Source of the DNA: Glycomyces tenuis DSM 44171
GTDB taxonomy: Bacteria; Actinomycetota; Actinomycetes; Mycobacteriales; Micromonosporaceae
Direction: 5' to 3'
NCBI RefSeq assembly: GCF_000427885.1
Contig: NZ_ATYW01000002.1
Coordinates: 435,199 to 499,198 of the forward strand
DNA: 64,000 nt
Shown here: one piece after another, positions 17,843-28,382 of the stretch
Layout: each line of letters begins with the position of its first letter
How positions within the stretch are numbered: the first letter of the stretch is position 1
Notes under the pieces: generated by a model
What the model saw: the letters and a program-made list of their open reading frames with translations, nothing else
Told to the model about the DNA's origin: nothing
Databases searched by the model: none
Translations under genes and position numbers: made by a program

Positions 17843-17883
17843 TTCCTAACATTCCTAGGTTGTTTCCTAATATGCCTAGGAAT
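17843..17883. promoter_or_regulatory. Candidate autoregulatory operator of the TetR gene
   Basis: ATTCCTAGG (17851-17859) and CCTAGGAAT (17875-17883) are a perfect 9-bp inverted repeat separated by 15 bp. Two direct copies of TTCCTAA (17843-17849, 17864-17870) lie interleaved. The segment is AT-rich against its surroundings and lies just upstream of the TetR start, the usual place for a TetR operator. Confidence 0.65.
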
Positions 17884-17913
17884 CGGGGCGGCGCGCAGAT
17901 GCCGTCGCGGAGC

Positions 17914-18729
17914 TCACACTCTGCACAGCAGTTGGCCGTGGGGGATCATCAGCCAGGCGTCCGGCCGCCCGCTCCAGTCCTTCCAGGCTTCCGCGGCGGC
18001 CTCCAACTGCTCGCGCGTGGCATGGTCGCCCGCCGCGGCCTGCTCCGCGAACGCGGAGTGCAAGGCCCGGTCGGCCCACAGGCCGCCCCACCAGCGCCGG
18101 TCGTCGGGGGCCGCGAAGGTCCACGTCGACGAGCTCGCCTCGACGGCCTCCTCCTCGAACCCCGCTTCGAGCGCCCAGGACTTCAGGCGCCGCCCCGCAT
18201 CGGGCTCGCCGCCGTTCGCGCGGGCGACGCGCTCGTACAAGTCCAGCCAGTCGCTCAAGCCCCGCGAGGCGGGGTACCAGGTGAACGCCCCGTAATCCGA
18301 GTCGCGCACCGCCACGAGGCCGCCGGGCCTCGTCACCCGGCGCATCTCCCGGAGCGCCTGTACCGGGTCCCCCACGTGCTGGAGCACCTGGTGGGCGTGG
18401 GCGACGTCGAAGGTGTCGTCCGCGAAGCGGAGCCCGTGGACGTCGGCCACCTCGAAGTCGATGTTCCCGGCGCCGCGCGCCGCGGCGTGCTCGGCGGCCT
18501 TCACCAGGACGCCTTCGGCGCGGTCGACCGCGGTCACGTGCCCTTCCGTGACGATCGCCGCCAGATCGGCCGTGATCGTCCCCGGCCCGCAGCCGATGTC
18601 GAGGATCTCGTGATCCGTCCGCAACTCGGGCAGCAGATAGGCCGCCGAGTTCTCCGCCGTCCGCCAGGTGTGCGAGCGCAGCACCGATTCGTGATGACCG
18701 TGGGTGTAGGTCGCCGTGTCCTTCGCCAT
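17914..18729 (-). CDS. Class I SAM-dependent methyltransferase
   Basis: 271-aa methyltransferase of the UbiE/MenG-like group. Motif I is ILDIGCGPGTITADLA (about 42-57), followed by an acidic residue for SAM ribose (VTAVDRAE) and the post-motif region FDVAHAHQVLQHVGDPVQALREMRRVTRPGG. The C-terminal substrate domain has several Trp residues (SSTWTF, RRWWGGLW). Monocistronic; substrate unknown. Confidence 0.85.
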   Translation of the reverse strand: MAKDTATYTHGHHESVLRSHTWRTAENSAAYLLPELRTDHEILDIGCGPGTITADLAAIVTEGHVTAVDRAEGVLVKAAEHAAARGAGNIDFEVADVHGLRFADDTFDVAHAHQVLQHVGDPVQALREMRRVTRPGGLVAVRDSDYGAFTWYPASRGLSDWLDLYERVARANGGEPDAGRRLKSWALEAGFEEEAVEASSSTWTFAAPDDRRWWGGLWADRALHSAFAEQAAAGDHATREQLEAAAEAWKDWSGRPDAWLMIPHGQLLCRV

Positions 18730-18791
18730 GCGGCGACCGTACCCGGGTCATGTCATCTTGTGGGACGTATTTCCCGCGATGCGGAAAGAAC

Positions 18792-19781
18792 TCACCAGCC
18801 TCGGCGCCTCGCCAGCCAGTCCGCCGCCGCCAGGCCGCTCCACCGCTGGTGCCTCCTGATGTACGGCGAGACGCCCTCGACCAGGTCCAGGCGCGCCTGC
18901 GCCAGGTAGTAGCCCGTGATCGCCGCCAAGGCCGTGTCCAGCTGCTCGTCGGAGACGCCGGCGGCCGTCGGATGGCCCCGGAACAGCGCCTCGGCATCGT
19001 GGCCGTCGCCGTGCGCGGTGACCAGGAAGCACACCGTGTCGAACCACGGGGCGTGAATGCCCATCCAGTTCCAGTCGCAGATCCACGCCCGGTCCGCGCC
19101 GACGATCATGTTGTCCGGCCGCAGGTCGAAGTGCATCGCCGCGTCGGCGCTGACCGCTTCGTCGATCCCGGCGTCCAGGGCCGCCAGCTCGTCGATGCGG
19201 CCCTCCAGCGGCGGCGGGACCTCGAAGGGCTCCTCCCGGCCGGCGGCCACGCCGGTGAACTTGCGGAGCATGTCGTCGATCGGGCGCCGCTCCACGCCCG
19301 CGTCCAGCAGCGACTGCGGCGCTGGCACCAGATGCTCGGCGGCCGCGGCCCAGGCGCGCAGCATCAGGTCGAGGTCCGCCGGTCTCAGTGGGAGATCCAC
19401 CCCCCGGCCGTCCACGGCCTCGAAGCCCAGGACGACCCACTCGTCGACCTCATGGGCGAAGTGCAGCCTCGGTGCGGGGATCCCCTCGGGCAGGGCCGGG
19501 TTGATCTGTGCTTCTTTCCGGTAGGCGCCCAAGACGTACGGCAGGTGGGGCCCGGCGGCCTTGATGAACAGTTCGGCGCCCGATGCGGAGCGGACCTTCG
19601 CCGCGAAGCCCCCTGAGAAGCCGCCTCCCGCGAGTTCCACCGCCGTCGGCTCCGCGCCGAGCTCCTTCGCGATCCGCTCGCGTCCGGCGACGGGAAGCGC
19701 GTCGTAGGCGGGGCGCACCGCCGTGGCGGTGTAGGGAACCGGTGTGCCGAATCTGGACATGGCGCCAGTCTCGCCGGACAT
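18792..19781 (-). CDS. APH-family phosphotransferase
   Basis: 329-aa kinase-like protein. The Brenner motif is MHFDLRPDNMIV (HxDxxxxN) and the metal-binding aspartate is in WICDWNW, both hallmarks of aminoglycoside/choline phosphotransferases. The N-lobe has a Gly-rich segment (LAGGGFSGGFAAKV) and a Lys in LFIKAAGP. It could phosphorylate a small alcohol or antibiotic; resistance is not implied by the fold alone. The start may be the ATG at 19760 (MSRFGTP), as neither candidate has a strong ribosome site. Confidence 0.8.
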   Translation of the reverse strand: MSGETGAMSRFGTPVPYTATAVRPAYDALPVAGRERIAKELGAEPTAVELAGGGFSGGFAAKVRSASGAELFIKAAGPHLPYVLGAYRKEAQINPALPEGIPAPRLHFAHEVDEWVVLGFEAVDGRGVDLPLRPADLDLMLRAWAAAAEHLVPAPQSLLDAGVERRPIDDMLRKFTGVAAGREEPFEVPPPLEGRIDELAALDAGIDEAVSADAAMHFDLRPDNMIVGADRAWICDWNWMGIHAPWFDTVCFLVTAHGDGHDAEALFRGHPTAAGVSDEQLDTALAAITGYYLAQARLDLVEGVSPYIRRHQRWSGLAAADWLARRRGW

Positions 19782-19901
19782 GGGAGCGGCCGCAACGGGT
19801 TTTGCCGGGTGGGATGCGAAAAGGCCCTTGTCACCAGGGCCTCGGGGGCTTTGAGTGGCCCTCGCCGCCGTGGTGGGGTCGGCGGCGGGGCCCAGTCCAT
19901 T

Positions 19902-20333
19902 CTAGGTGTTCGGGAGCAAAGATGGAACCACTACGGGCAGAACATAATGGCCGATGTCTCCCACGGCGCTGTAATCCCTCGCCCATTTCGCGGTCGCGAC
20001 GTCCCGGCACAGCACCACGAACGTCACCATGCAGCTCAGGGCGCGCTGCGCGTTGTCGATGAACTGGAGCCAGCATTCCGCCTGGTCGGCGTCGGGTTCG
20101 AGCACGGTGTCGAACAGCACCGCCACCACCTCCTCCTCGCCCTTGGAGTAGGCGGCCAGCGCGCAGACGCGGAACCGCTCGGTGCCGCGGGACGGGACGA
20201 TCGTCTGGCGACTGATCGCGATGGCGTCGTATTCGGGCAGTTCGGGCCCGTCGGTCCAGTTGTAGAGCTCGGTCGCGAACTCGGGGCGGTCCTCCATCAA
20301 CATAGCCAAGATCTCGTTGTACTCGATGAACAT
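19902..20333 (-). CDS. Short hypothetical protein of an actinobacterial nuclease-like orphan family
   Basis: 143-aa protein with AAGGAA 6 nt before the ATG. The order of features (EYNEILAMLMEDRPEFA, then PEYDAI, then EPDADQAECWLQFIDNAQ, then TFVVLCRDVATAKWARD) resembles a large group of uncharacterised actinobacterial proteins of roughly 280-300 aa. If so, this copy ends about halfway and is truncated. The similarity is from memory of the pattern, not a search. Flanking genes give no hint of function. GC is lower than in its neighbours. Confidence 0.6.
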   Translation of the reverse strand: MFIEYNEILAMLMEDRPEFATELYNWTDGPELPEYDAIAISRQTIVPSRGTERFRVCALAAYSKGEEEVVAVLFDTVLEPDADQAECWLQFIDNAQRALSCMVTFVVLCRDVATAKWARDYSAVGDIGHYVLPVVVPSLLPNT

Positions 20334-20491
20334 TCGAGTTCCTTACCTCCGTGCGGGGTCACATAAGGTGGGTTGTTGGAACAACGAGGACACGAGTGTG
20401 AAGGTTACGGGTCGCGGACCGTGGTTGACGAAGCCTCACGTGGTCGTGGAACCGAATCGTTGAAGCTTCATTCTTCTTGTGGGAGAACGGA

Positions 20492-20528
20492 TGCGGGGCG
20501 CGGCGGGCAATGCCCGCCGCGCCCCGCA
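20492..20528. terminator. Strong terminator downstream of sucB
   Basis: A perfect 17-bp stem: TGCGGGGCGCGGCGGGC (20492-20508), loop AAT, and its exact complement (20512-20528). It lies 20 bp after the sucB stop and is the obvious terminator of the lpdA-sucB transcript. Confidence 0.85.
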
Positions 20529-20547
20529 CCGTGATGCCCTCCGGCCC

Positions 20548-22272
20548 TTAGAGACCCAGCTGGTGTTCGAAGTTCCCGTCCTCGATGCGCTTCGTGATCG
20601 CCGCCAGGAAGCGGGCGGCGTCGGCGCCGTCGATGAGCCGGTGGTCGTAGCTCAGTGTCAGGTTCATGACCGAGCGCACCGCGATGATCTCGCCCAGCTC
20701 GGGGTCGTTGATCACGCGCGGGCGCTTGACGATCGCGGCGGTGCCGAGGATCGCCGACTGGCCCAGCGGCACGATCGGCGTGTCGAACAGCGCGCCCACC
20801 GAACCGGTGTTGGTGATGGTGAAGGTCCCGCCGAACAGGTCGTCGGGCGCCAGCCCGCCGTTGCGGGCCTTGTCCGCGATCTCGGCGATCCGCTTGGCCA
20901 GGCCCGGGATGTTCAGGTCACCGGCGTTCTTGACGACCGGGACGATCAGGCCCTTGGGCGTGTCCACCGCGAACGCGACGTTCTCCGCGTCCGGGTAGGT
21001 GATCGTCTTCTCCTCCAGGTTCATGGAGGCGTTGACGATCGGGTACTGCTGGAGGGCCTCGATCGCGGCGACCGAGAAGAACGGCAGGAACGAGAGCTTC
21101 ACGCCGTGGCGGGCGAGGAACTCGTCCTTCTTGGCCGCGCGGAGCTTCGCCACCTTCGTGACGTCCACCTCGCGCACGGTCGTCAGCTGGGCCGTGGTCT
21201 GCATCGACTGGAGCAGGGCCTTGGCCGCGGTCTGGCGCAGGCGCGACATCTTCTCGGTGCGTCCGCGCAGCGGGCTGACCTCGGCCGGCGCGGCGGGCGC
21301 GCTCGGCTTGGCTGCGGCGGGCTCGGGGGCGGCCTTCCGGTCGATGGCGGCCTGGACGTCTTGCTTGCGGATGCGCCCGCCCACGCCGGTGCCGGTGAGC
21401 GAGTCGAGGTCGACGTCGTTCTCGGCGGCGAGCTTGCGGACCAGCGGCGTGACGTACGAGCTCGACGGCTTCTCGGCGGTCGGCGCCGGGGCGGCGGCCG
21501 GAGCCTGCGCCTGCGGCGCGGGCTGCGCGGGCCGGGAGGGGGCCGACTCCGGCTCGGCCGGGACGCGGTCCTCCTCGGTGACGGCGGGAGTCTCCTCGGC
21601 GCGCGGCTCGGCGGCGGGCTGCGGCACCGGCGTGGCCGCCGGAGCGGCGGTGCCGGAGCCGATGATCGCCAGCACCGAACCGACCTCGGCCGTCTCGTCC
21701 TCGCCCACGCGGATCTCCAGCAGCGTGCCGGCGGCGGGGGAGGGGATCTCGGTGTCGACCTTGTCCGTCGAGATCTCCAGCAGCGGCTCGTCGACCTCGA
21801 CGGTGTCGCCGACGGCCTTGAGCCAGGCCGTCACCGTGCCGTCGGTGACCGACTCGCCGAGTTCGGGCAGCAGCACCTCGGTGCCCTCGGCGGGGCCGGT
21901 CTGCGGAGCGTCGGCCTGCGGCTGCGCCTGGGCCGGAGCGGCCTGCTCAGTCGAGGGGGCCTCGGGCTCGGGAGCCGCGGGCTGCTCGGCGGCGGGTTCG
22001 GGGGCCGGGGCGGGCGCAGCGCCGCCGGCCTCGGACGGGTCGCCGATGACGGCGAGCTCGCCGCCGATCTCGACCTCGGAGTCCTCCGGGGCGACGATCT
22101 TGAGCACCACGCCGGCCACGGGGGAGGGCACCTCGGTGTCGACCTTGTCGGTGGACACCTCCAGCAAAGGCTCGTCCACCTCGACGGTGTCGCCTTCCTT
22201 CTTCAGCCACTGCGTCACCGTCCCCTCGGTGACGGACTCACCGAGGGCGGGCATCGTTACCGATGTCGGCAT
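20548..22272 (-). CDS. sucB: Dihydrolipoamide acyltransferase E2 (2-oxoglutarate/pyruvate dehydrogenase)
   Basis: 574-aa E2 core of an oxo-acid dehydrogenase. Two lipoyl domains carry lipoyl-lysines Lys43 and Lys171, each in STDKVDTE. Ala/Pro-rich linkers lead to the peripheral-subunit-binding domain ([18 protein letters not shown]) and the catalytic acyltransferase domain ending in [17 protein letters not shown]. In actinobacteria this protein usually serves the pyruvate complex and is shared with 2-oxoglutarate dehydrogenase, so the name is conventional. It follows lpdA by 27 bp in one transcript. Confidence 0.95.
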   Translation of the reverse strand: MPTSVTMPALGESVTEGTVTQWLKKEGDTVEVDEPLLEVSTDKVDTEVPSPVAGVVLKIVAPEDSEVEIGGELAVIGDPSEAGGAAPAPAPEPAAEQPAAPEPEAPSTEQAAPAQAQPQADAPQTGPAEGTEVLLPELGESVTDGTVTAWLKAVGDTVEVDEPLLEISTDKVDTEIPSPAAGTLLEIRVGEDETAEVGSVLAIIGSGTAAPAATPVPQPAAEPRAEETPAVTEEDRVPAEPESAPSRPAQPAPQAQAPAAAPAPTAEKPSSSYVTPLVRKLAAENDVDLDSLTGTGVGGRIRKQDVQAAIDRKAAPEPAAAKPSAPAAPAEVSPLRGRTEKMSRLRQTAAKALLQSMQTTAQLTTVREVDVTKVAKLRAAKKDEFLARHGVKLSFLPFFSVAAIEALQQYPIVNASMNLEEKTITYPDAENVAFAVDTPKGLIVPVVKNAGDLNIPGLAKRIAEIADKARNGGLAPDDLFGGTFTITNTGSVGALFDTPIVPLGQSAILGTAAIVKRPRVINDPELGEIIAVRSVMNLTLSYDHRLIDGADAARFLAAITKRIEDGNFEHQLGL

Positions 22273-22299
22273 CGTTCTGTTCAGCTCCTGTGGTCGTGT

Positions 22300-23688
22300 T
22301 CAGTCGTGGACGTGCAGCGGCTTGCCGGCCAGCGCCATGGCGGCCTCGCCGATCGCTTCGTTCTGGGTCGGGTGCATGTGGATGAGCTGGGCGACGTCCG
22401 AGGCGTAGCCCTCCCAGTTGTAGATCAGCTCGGCCTCGCCGATCTGCTCGGAGATGCGCGCGCCGACCATGTGGACGCCGACGATCGGGCCGTCCTCGAC
22501 GGCGACGAGCTTGACGAAGCCCTGCGTCTTGAGGATGTTCGACTTCCCGTTGCCAGCCAGGTTGTAGTTGACCGTCTTGATCTTGTCGGCCCCGTAGCGC
22601 TCCTTCGCCTTGTCCTCGTTGAGGCCCATGGAGGCGACCTCGGGCTCGGTGAAGGTGACGCGCGGGATGCCGGCCTCGTCGATGACCGGCGGGTTCAGGC
22701 CCGCGATGTGCTCGGCGACGAAGATGCCCTGGAGGAATCCGCGGTGCGCGAGCTGGACGCCGGGGACGATGTCGCCGACGGCGTAGACGTTCGGCAGGTT
22801 CGTCTGGAGGTGCTCGTTGGTGAGCACGAAGCCGCGGTCCATCTGGACGCCCTGCTCGGCGTAGCCGCAGCCGTCGGTGACCGGGCCGCGGCCGACGGCC
22901 ACGAGCACCAGGTCGCCGTCGACGACGGTGCCGCCCTGGATGGTCACCTGGACGCCCGAGGCGGTCCTCTCGACCTTCTCGAAGAACTTGCCGGTGTGGA
23001 ACTTGATGCCCCGCTTGCGGAAGGCGCGCTCGAGCTGCTTGGAGGAGTCGGCGTCCTCGGCGGCGATGAGGCGGGGGAGGCCCTCGATGATCTCGACCTC
23101 GACGCCCAGGGACTTCCAGGCGGAGGCGAATTCGGCGCCGATGACGCCGCCGCCGATGACGATGGCCTTGTTCGGCAGCTCGGTGAGGTTCAGGGCGTGC
23201 TCGGAGGTGATGATCCGCTCGCCGTCGATCTCCAGACCGGGGAGGGTCTTGGAGTAGGAGCCGGTGGCGAGGACGATGTTCCGGCCGGTGACGGTCTGCC
23301 CGTTGTCGACCTCGATCGTGTTCGGGCCGACGAGCTTGCCGGTGCCGTTGATGACCTCGACCTTGTTGGCCTTGAACAGGCCCTGGAGGCCCTTGTACAT
23401 CTTGGCGACGACGCCATCCTTGTACTTGTTGACCGCCTCGATGTCGACGCCCTTGAACTCGGCCAGGATGCCGAAGTCCTCGGAGTCGCGGGCGGTGTCG
23501 GCGACCTCGCCGGCGTGGAGCAGCGCCTTGGTGGGGATGCAGCCACGGTGCAGGCAGGTGCCGCCGACCTTGTCCTTCTCGACCAGGGCCACGGACATGC
23601 CCAGCTCCGCCGCGCGGAATGCGCTGGCGTAGCCGCCGCTGCCGCCGCCCAGGATCACTACGTCGTATCCTGCGTTCGGGTCGCTCAT
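22300..23688 (-). CDS. lpdA: Dihydrolipoyl dehydrogenase (E3)
   Basis: 462-aa flavoprotein disulfide reductase that reoxidises E2-bound dihydrolipoamide with NAD+. FAD motif: DVVILGGGSGGYASAFRAAELG. Redox disulfide: GGTCLHRGCIPTK. NAD motif: IVIGGGVIGAEFASAW. C-terminal catalytic His-Glu: HMHPTQNEAI. The ATG at 23688 has GGGGAG 4 nt upstream; a start four codons earlier is less likely. Cotranscribed with sucB. Confidence 0.96.
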   Translation of the reverse strand: MSDPNAGYDVVILGGGSGGYASAFRAAELGMSVALVEKDKVGGTCLHRGCIPTKALLHAGEVADTARDSEDFGILAEFKGVDIEAVNKYKDGVVAKMYKGLQGLFKANKVEVINGTGKLVGPNTIEVDNGQTVTGRNIVLATGSYSKTLPGLEIDGERIITSEHALNLTELPNKAIVIGGGVIGAEFASAWKSLGVEVEIIEGLPRLIAAEDADSSKQLERAFRKRGIKFHTGKFFEKVERTASGVQVTIQGGTVVDGDLVLVAVGRGPVTDGCGYAEQGVQMDRGFVLTNEHLQTNLPNVYAVGDIVPGVQLAHRGFLQGIFVAEHIAGLNPPVIDEAGIPRVTFTEPEVASMGLNEDKAKERYGADKIKTVNYNLAGNGKSNILKTQGFVKLVAVEDGPIVGVHMVGARISEQIGEAELIYNWEGYASDVAQLIHMHPTQNEAIGEAAMALAGKPLHVHD

Positions 23689-23912
23689 CGATCTCCCCAC
23701 TTAACGGTGCTTAAGGATGCTTGGGTACGCGTCCCATCCTTCCACCGATCCGGGCGCGCGGGCGACTAGACCCGGTGGATTGGAGTGTGCAACACCATTG
23801 AACTCCTCGGTGCGGCCCTCCGGAAGGCTCGCCCGTGTGCTGCTCGACACAGACGATGCCGCTCGTGTGTACGCTTGACAGTCGACACCTCAACGGTGCG
23901 GAAGGAGCCGCA

Positions 23913-24245
23913 GTGGGCTGGTTTGGACGCAAGAAGAAGAATGAGAAGGGCACGTTGGACCGGGCCTCCGACAACGTCGACCAGCGGCATTTGATCGATT
24001 TCATCAAGACCAGGACCGGTGTCGAGGCTTACGTCGAACCCCGCACGAACGTCACCGCGACCACGGTCATGCTCATCGCCCACGACGGGGAGTGGACGCG
24101 GCGGCGCGTCGACGGCCCTGAAGGGGCGTTCGCTCTGGGCCGCAAGTACAGCGTGCCGGTCTACGAGGTCGCCAAGACCGGATACCCCCAGCGCAAGCGC
24201 GATTACGACCAGCGGCGGAAGATGGAGCGGCAGCGCCGCCCCTGA
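23913..24245 (+). CDS. Conserved actinobacterial protein of unknown function
   Basis: 110-aa protein starting at GTG (23913) after GGAAGGAG. It begins VGWFGRKKK, has a conserved-looking centre (FIKTRTGVEAYVEPRTNVTATTVMLIAHDGEWTRRRV) and ends in a basic tail (YPQRKRDYDQRRKMERQRRP). It has no signal peptide or membrane segment. I recall similar short basic proteins in many actinobacteria next to lpdA/pepA, but no function is known to me. It is divergent from lpdA and convergent with pepA. Confidence 0.8.
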   Translation: MGWFGRKKKNEKGTLDRASDNVDQRHLIDFIKTRTGVEAYVEPRTNVTATTVMLIAHDGEWTRRRVDGPEGAFALGRKYSVPVYEVAKTGYPQRKRDYDQRRKMERQRRP

Positions 24246-24273
24246 GGCCGTGACAACGATTGCGCAACGGTTG

Positions 24274-24322
24274 CCGCACCGTCCCGCCACCTGGTCGTGA
24301 GACCCGGCGCGGGACGGTGCGG
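24274..24322. terminator. Bidirectional terminator
   Basis: CCGCACCGTCCCGC (24274-24287) and its exact complement GCGGGACGGTGCGG (24309-24322) form a 14-bp stem around a 21-nt loop, midway between the convergent 110-aa gene and pepA. Confidence 0.75.
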
Positions 24323-24332
24323 CCTCCGCTCG

Positions 24333-25793
<1,461 letters not shown>

Positions 25794-25867
25794 ATTCCGT
25801 CCTTACAGAATGCGTGTTCAAACGGACCGATCCTACGGGTTGGGATCGGCGCGATAGTGTCTAAGCC

Positions 25868-26959
25868 ATGTCTGAGCCTGCATCGTCACCTCTGGTATCG
25901 CCGCTGCACGAGCGCCACCTCGAACTGGGTGCGAAGTTCGCCCCCTTCGCGGGCTGGGAGATGCCGCTGCACTACGGCAGCGGCGTGCTGGCCGAGCATG
26001 GGGCCGTGCGGACCTCGGTGGGCGTGTTCGACGTCTCCCACCTCGGGAAGGTGTGGGTGAACGGGCCCGGCGCCGTGGCCTTCGTCAACCGGTGCCTGAC
26101 GAACGATCTGGACCGCATCGCCGCCGGCGGCGCCCAGTACACGCTGTGCTGCGACGCCGAGGGCGGGGTGGTGGACGACCTCATCGCCTACCGGCTCTCG
26201 GACGAGGAGGTCCTCCTGGTCCCCAACGCCGCCAACACCGCCGAGGTGGCGCGGCGCCTCGAGGAGGCCGCGCCCGACGGCGTGGAGGTCCGCAACGCCC
26301 ACCACTCCTTGGCGGTGCTGGCCGTCCAGGGGCCGGAGTCGCCGCGGATCCTGGAGTACCTCGGGCTGCCGCACGACCACGGGTACATGACCTTCGCCGA
26401 GCGCTTCGTCGACGGCGCGGCCGTCATCGTCTGCCGCTCGGGCTACACCGGCGAGACCGGCTTCGAGCTCGTGGTGCCGAACGCGGCGGCCGGGGACCTG
26501 TGGGACGGGATGCTCGTGGCCGGTGCGCGCCCGTGCGGGCTCGGCGCGCGGGACACGCTGCGTCTGGAGATGGGCTATCCCCTCCACGGCCAGGATCTGA
26601 GTCTGGACGTCACGCCGGTGCAGGCCCGCCTGAGCTGGGCGATCGGCTGGGACAAGCCCGAGTTCTGGGGCAAGGGCGCTCTGGAGTCCGAGCGCGCCGC
26701 CGGTCCGAAGCGCCGCCTGTGGGGCCTGGAGGCCGCCGGGCGGGGCGTGCCGCGGGCGCGCATGAGCGTCCTGGACGGCGAGCGGCAGGTCGGCGAGACG
26801 ACCTCGGGGACCTTCGCACCGTCGCTGAAGAAGGGCGTGGCGCTGGCGCTGCTCGACGCCGAGTACCGGCCGGGCGCCGAACTGGAGCTGGACGTGCGCG
26901 GGCGGCGCCTGCCGGTGCGGGTCGTCAAGCCGCCGTTCGTGGAGGCCGCGCCGAGCTGA
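25868..26959 (+). CDS. gcvT: Aminomethyltransferase, T-protein of the glycine cleavage system
   Basis: 363-aa folate-dependent T-protein. It transfers the methylene carbon of glycine from lipoylated H-protein to tetrahydrofolate. Visible blocks: SPLHERHLELGAKFAPFAGWEMPLHY, GVFDVSHLGKVWV, YTGETGFELVV and RDTLRLEMGYPLHGQDL. Divergent from pepA, with a 74-bp gap that is too short for a glycine riboswitch. The other gcv genes are not in the window. Confidence 0.95.
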   Translation: MSEPASSPLVSPLHERHLELGAKFAPFAGWEMPLHYGSGVLAEHGAVRTSVGVFDVSHLGKVWVNGPGAVAFVNRCLTNDLDRIAAGGAQYTLCCDAEGGVVDDLIAYRLSDEEVLLVPNAANTAEVARRLEEAAPDGVEVRNAHHSLAVLAVQGPESPRILEYLGLPHDHGYMTFAERFVDGAAVIVCRSGYTGETGFELVVPNAAAGDLWDGMLVAGARPCGLGARDTLRLEMGYPLHGQDLSLDVTPVQARLSWAIGWDKPEFWGKGALESERAAGPKRRLWGLEAAGRGVPRARMSVLDGERQVGETTSGTFAPSLKKGVALALLDAEYRPGAELELDVRGRRLPVRVVKPPFVEAAPS

Positions 26960-27007
26960 GCGGTGCTCTCACCAGGCGGTACCGGTGTTGAAATCGGTGC
27001 CGGTCTT

Positions 27008-27053
27008 GTCTGCGCCGGACTTCTCCGATAGCGTTTACCAAAACCTCGCAGAC
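27008..27053 (+). promoter_or_regulatory. Control region of the uronate operon with a degenerate LacI-type site
   Basis: Upstream of the first oxidoreductase gene, AGCGTTTACC (27030-27039) matches one half of the palindrome that recurs in this block (see 30057-30068) and degrades in the other half. It lies between GTCTGCG (27008-27014) and CGCAGAC (27047-27053), an inverted pair. GAAGGAG follows as the ribosome site. Likely operator/promoter zone of the five-gene operon. Confidence 0.5.
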
Positions 27054-27064
27054 GAAGGAGTCAC

Positions 27065-28375
27065 ATGTCAGGCACGCCGCATCGCTATGCCCTCGTCGGT
27101 ACCGGCTCACGCGCCACGATGTACGTGGACGCAGTGGTCGAACGGAGCGACAAGGCACGGCTGGTCGCACTCGCCGACACCAATCCGCACCGGCTCGGCG
27201 TCCACCTCGCGGCCGTCGAGGAGGCCGGAGCGCCCGCCCCCGCCGCGTACGACGCCGCGGACTTCGAGCGGCTCCTCGACGAGACGAGACCGGACACCGT
27301 CATCGTCACCTGCGTCGACGCGTACCACCACGAGTACATCCTCGCCGCCCTCGCCAGGGACCTCGACGTCATCTGCGAGAAGCCGCTGACCACCACCGCC
27401 GAGCACGCCGCCGAGATCCTCGCGGCCGAGGAGCGGTCCGCCGGGAAGGTCACCGTCACCTTCAACTACCGCTACAACCCGCTCCACGAGAAGGTCGCCG
27501 AGCTGCTGCGCGAGGGCTCGATCGGCGAGATCGTCTCCGTGGGCTTCGACTGGCTGCTCGACACCCGCCACGGCGCCGACTACTTCCGCCGCTGGCACCG
27601 CCTCGCCGAGCGCTCGGGCGGGCTGCTCGTCCACAAGTCCGGCCACCACTTCGATCTCGTCAACTGGTGGCTCGACGCTGCGCCGATACAAGCGTTTGCA
27701 AAAGGCAAGCTCGCCTTCTACGGCGAGAACGGCAAGCGCACCGGCCACGACCGCGGCTACGCGCGCGCCGCAGGCTCCCCCAGCGCCGCCGACGACCCGT
27801 TCGCCCTGCACATGGCCGAGAGCGAGACGCTCAAGAAGCTGTACCTCGACGCCGAGGCCGAGGACGGCTACATCAGGGACCAGAACGTGTTCGCGCCCGG
27901 GACGACGATCTACGACGACATGATGGCCCTGGTCGACTACGACTCCGGCGTCACGCTGTCCTACCGGCTCACCGCCTACTCGCCCTGGGAGGGCTACCGG
28001 GTCCACTTCAACGGCACGCAGGGCCGCCTGGAGCTGCTCGTGGTCGAGAACGACCACGTCAACCCGGCGCTCAAGGGCCCCAACGGCGCCTCGATCCACG
28101 GCACGCACGCCGCGCCCGAGGAGGGCTGGTACGAGCTGACCCTCCACCCCTTCTGGACCAAGCCGACTAAAATCGATGTCGGTGAATATCAAAGGAAGGG
28201 CCACGGCGGCGGCGACCAGCGCATGCTCGGGGTCCTCTTCGACGGCGCGACCGACCCGCACGACCGCTCGGCCACGGCCCGGGACGGGGTCAACGCCCTG
28301 GCCGCGGGGCTGGCCTCCAATGAGTCGATCGCCAGTAGGCAAGCGGTTGCAGTAGCCGACCTCTTCAAGCGATAG
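27065..28375 (+). CDS. Gfo/Idh/MocA family oxidoreductase
   Basis: 436-aa NAD(P)-dependent sugar oxidoreductase. The Rossmann fold starts YALVGTGSRATMYVDAV, and the family EKP motif appears as VICEKPLTTTAEHA with its catalytic Lys. The C-terminal domain has HHFDLVNWW. It is first in an operon with uxaC, an enolase-family dehydratase, a polyol-type dehydrogenase and a second Gfo/Idh protein, so it probably oxidises or reduces a uronate or a related glycoside. Two LacI-type palindromes lie inside the gene (27688, 28339), and an AT-rich codon patch (28166-28198) is unlike the rest of the gene. Confidence 0.88.
   Translation: MSGTPHRYALVGTGSRATMYVDAVVERSDKARLVALADTNPHRLGVHLAAVEEAGAPAPAAYDAADFERLLDETRPDTVIVTCVDAYHHEYILAALARDLDVICEKPLTTTAEHAAEILAAEERSAGKVTVTFNYRYNPLHEKVAELLREGSIGEIVSVGFDWLLDTRHGADYFRRWHRLAERSGGLLVHKSGHHFDLVNWWLDAAPIQAFAKGKLAFYGENGKRTGHDRGYARAAGSPSAADDPFALHMAESETLKKLYLDAEAEDGYIRDQNVFAPGTTIYDDMMALVDYDSGVTLSYRLTAYSPWEGYRVHFNGTQGRLELLVVENDHVNPALKGPNGASIHGTHAAPEEGWYELTLHPFWTKPTKIDVGEYQRKGHGGGDQRMLGVLFDGATDPHDRSATARDGVNALAAGLASNESIASRQAVAVADLFKR
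27688..27699. promoter_or_regulatory. Intragenic LacI-type palindrome
   Basis: ACAAGCGTTTGC matches the shared 12-bp site RCAAGCGNTTGC. It is encoded by ATA-CAA-GCG-TTT-GCA-AAA, a run of codons rare in this genome, which suggests the DNA sequence itself is under selection. Confidence 0.6.
28339..28350. promoter_or_regulatory. Intragenic LacI-type palindrome near the end of the first oxidoreductase gene
   Basis: GCAAGCGGTTGC, one base from a perfect palindrome, lies about 80 bp upstream of uxaC. Nearby rare codons (AGT, AGG, CAA, GCA, GTA) accompany it. It could control an internal promoter or act as an auxiliary operator. Confidence 0.6.
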
Positions 28376-28382
28376 GAGCACC

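Noticed and set aside
18792..19781. Aminoglycoside resistance gene
   Set aside because: The APH fold is shared by many kinases with other substrates; no resistance-specific motif.
20479..23769. A 1096-codon plus-strand frame over sucB and lpdA
   Set aside because: Antisense to two well-supported genes; no coherent domain, only Gly/Leu/Asp/Val repetition from the reverse frame.
25794..25867. Glycine riboswitch before gcvT
   Set aside because: The gap of 74 bp is too short and shows no tandem-aptamer features.
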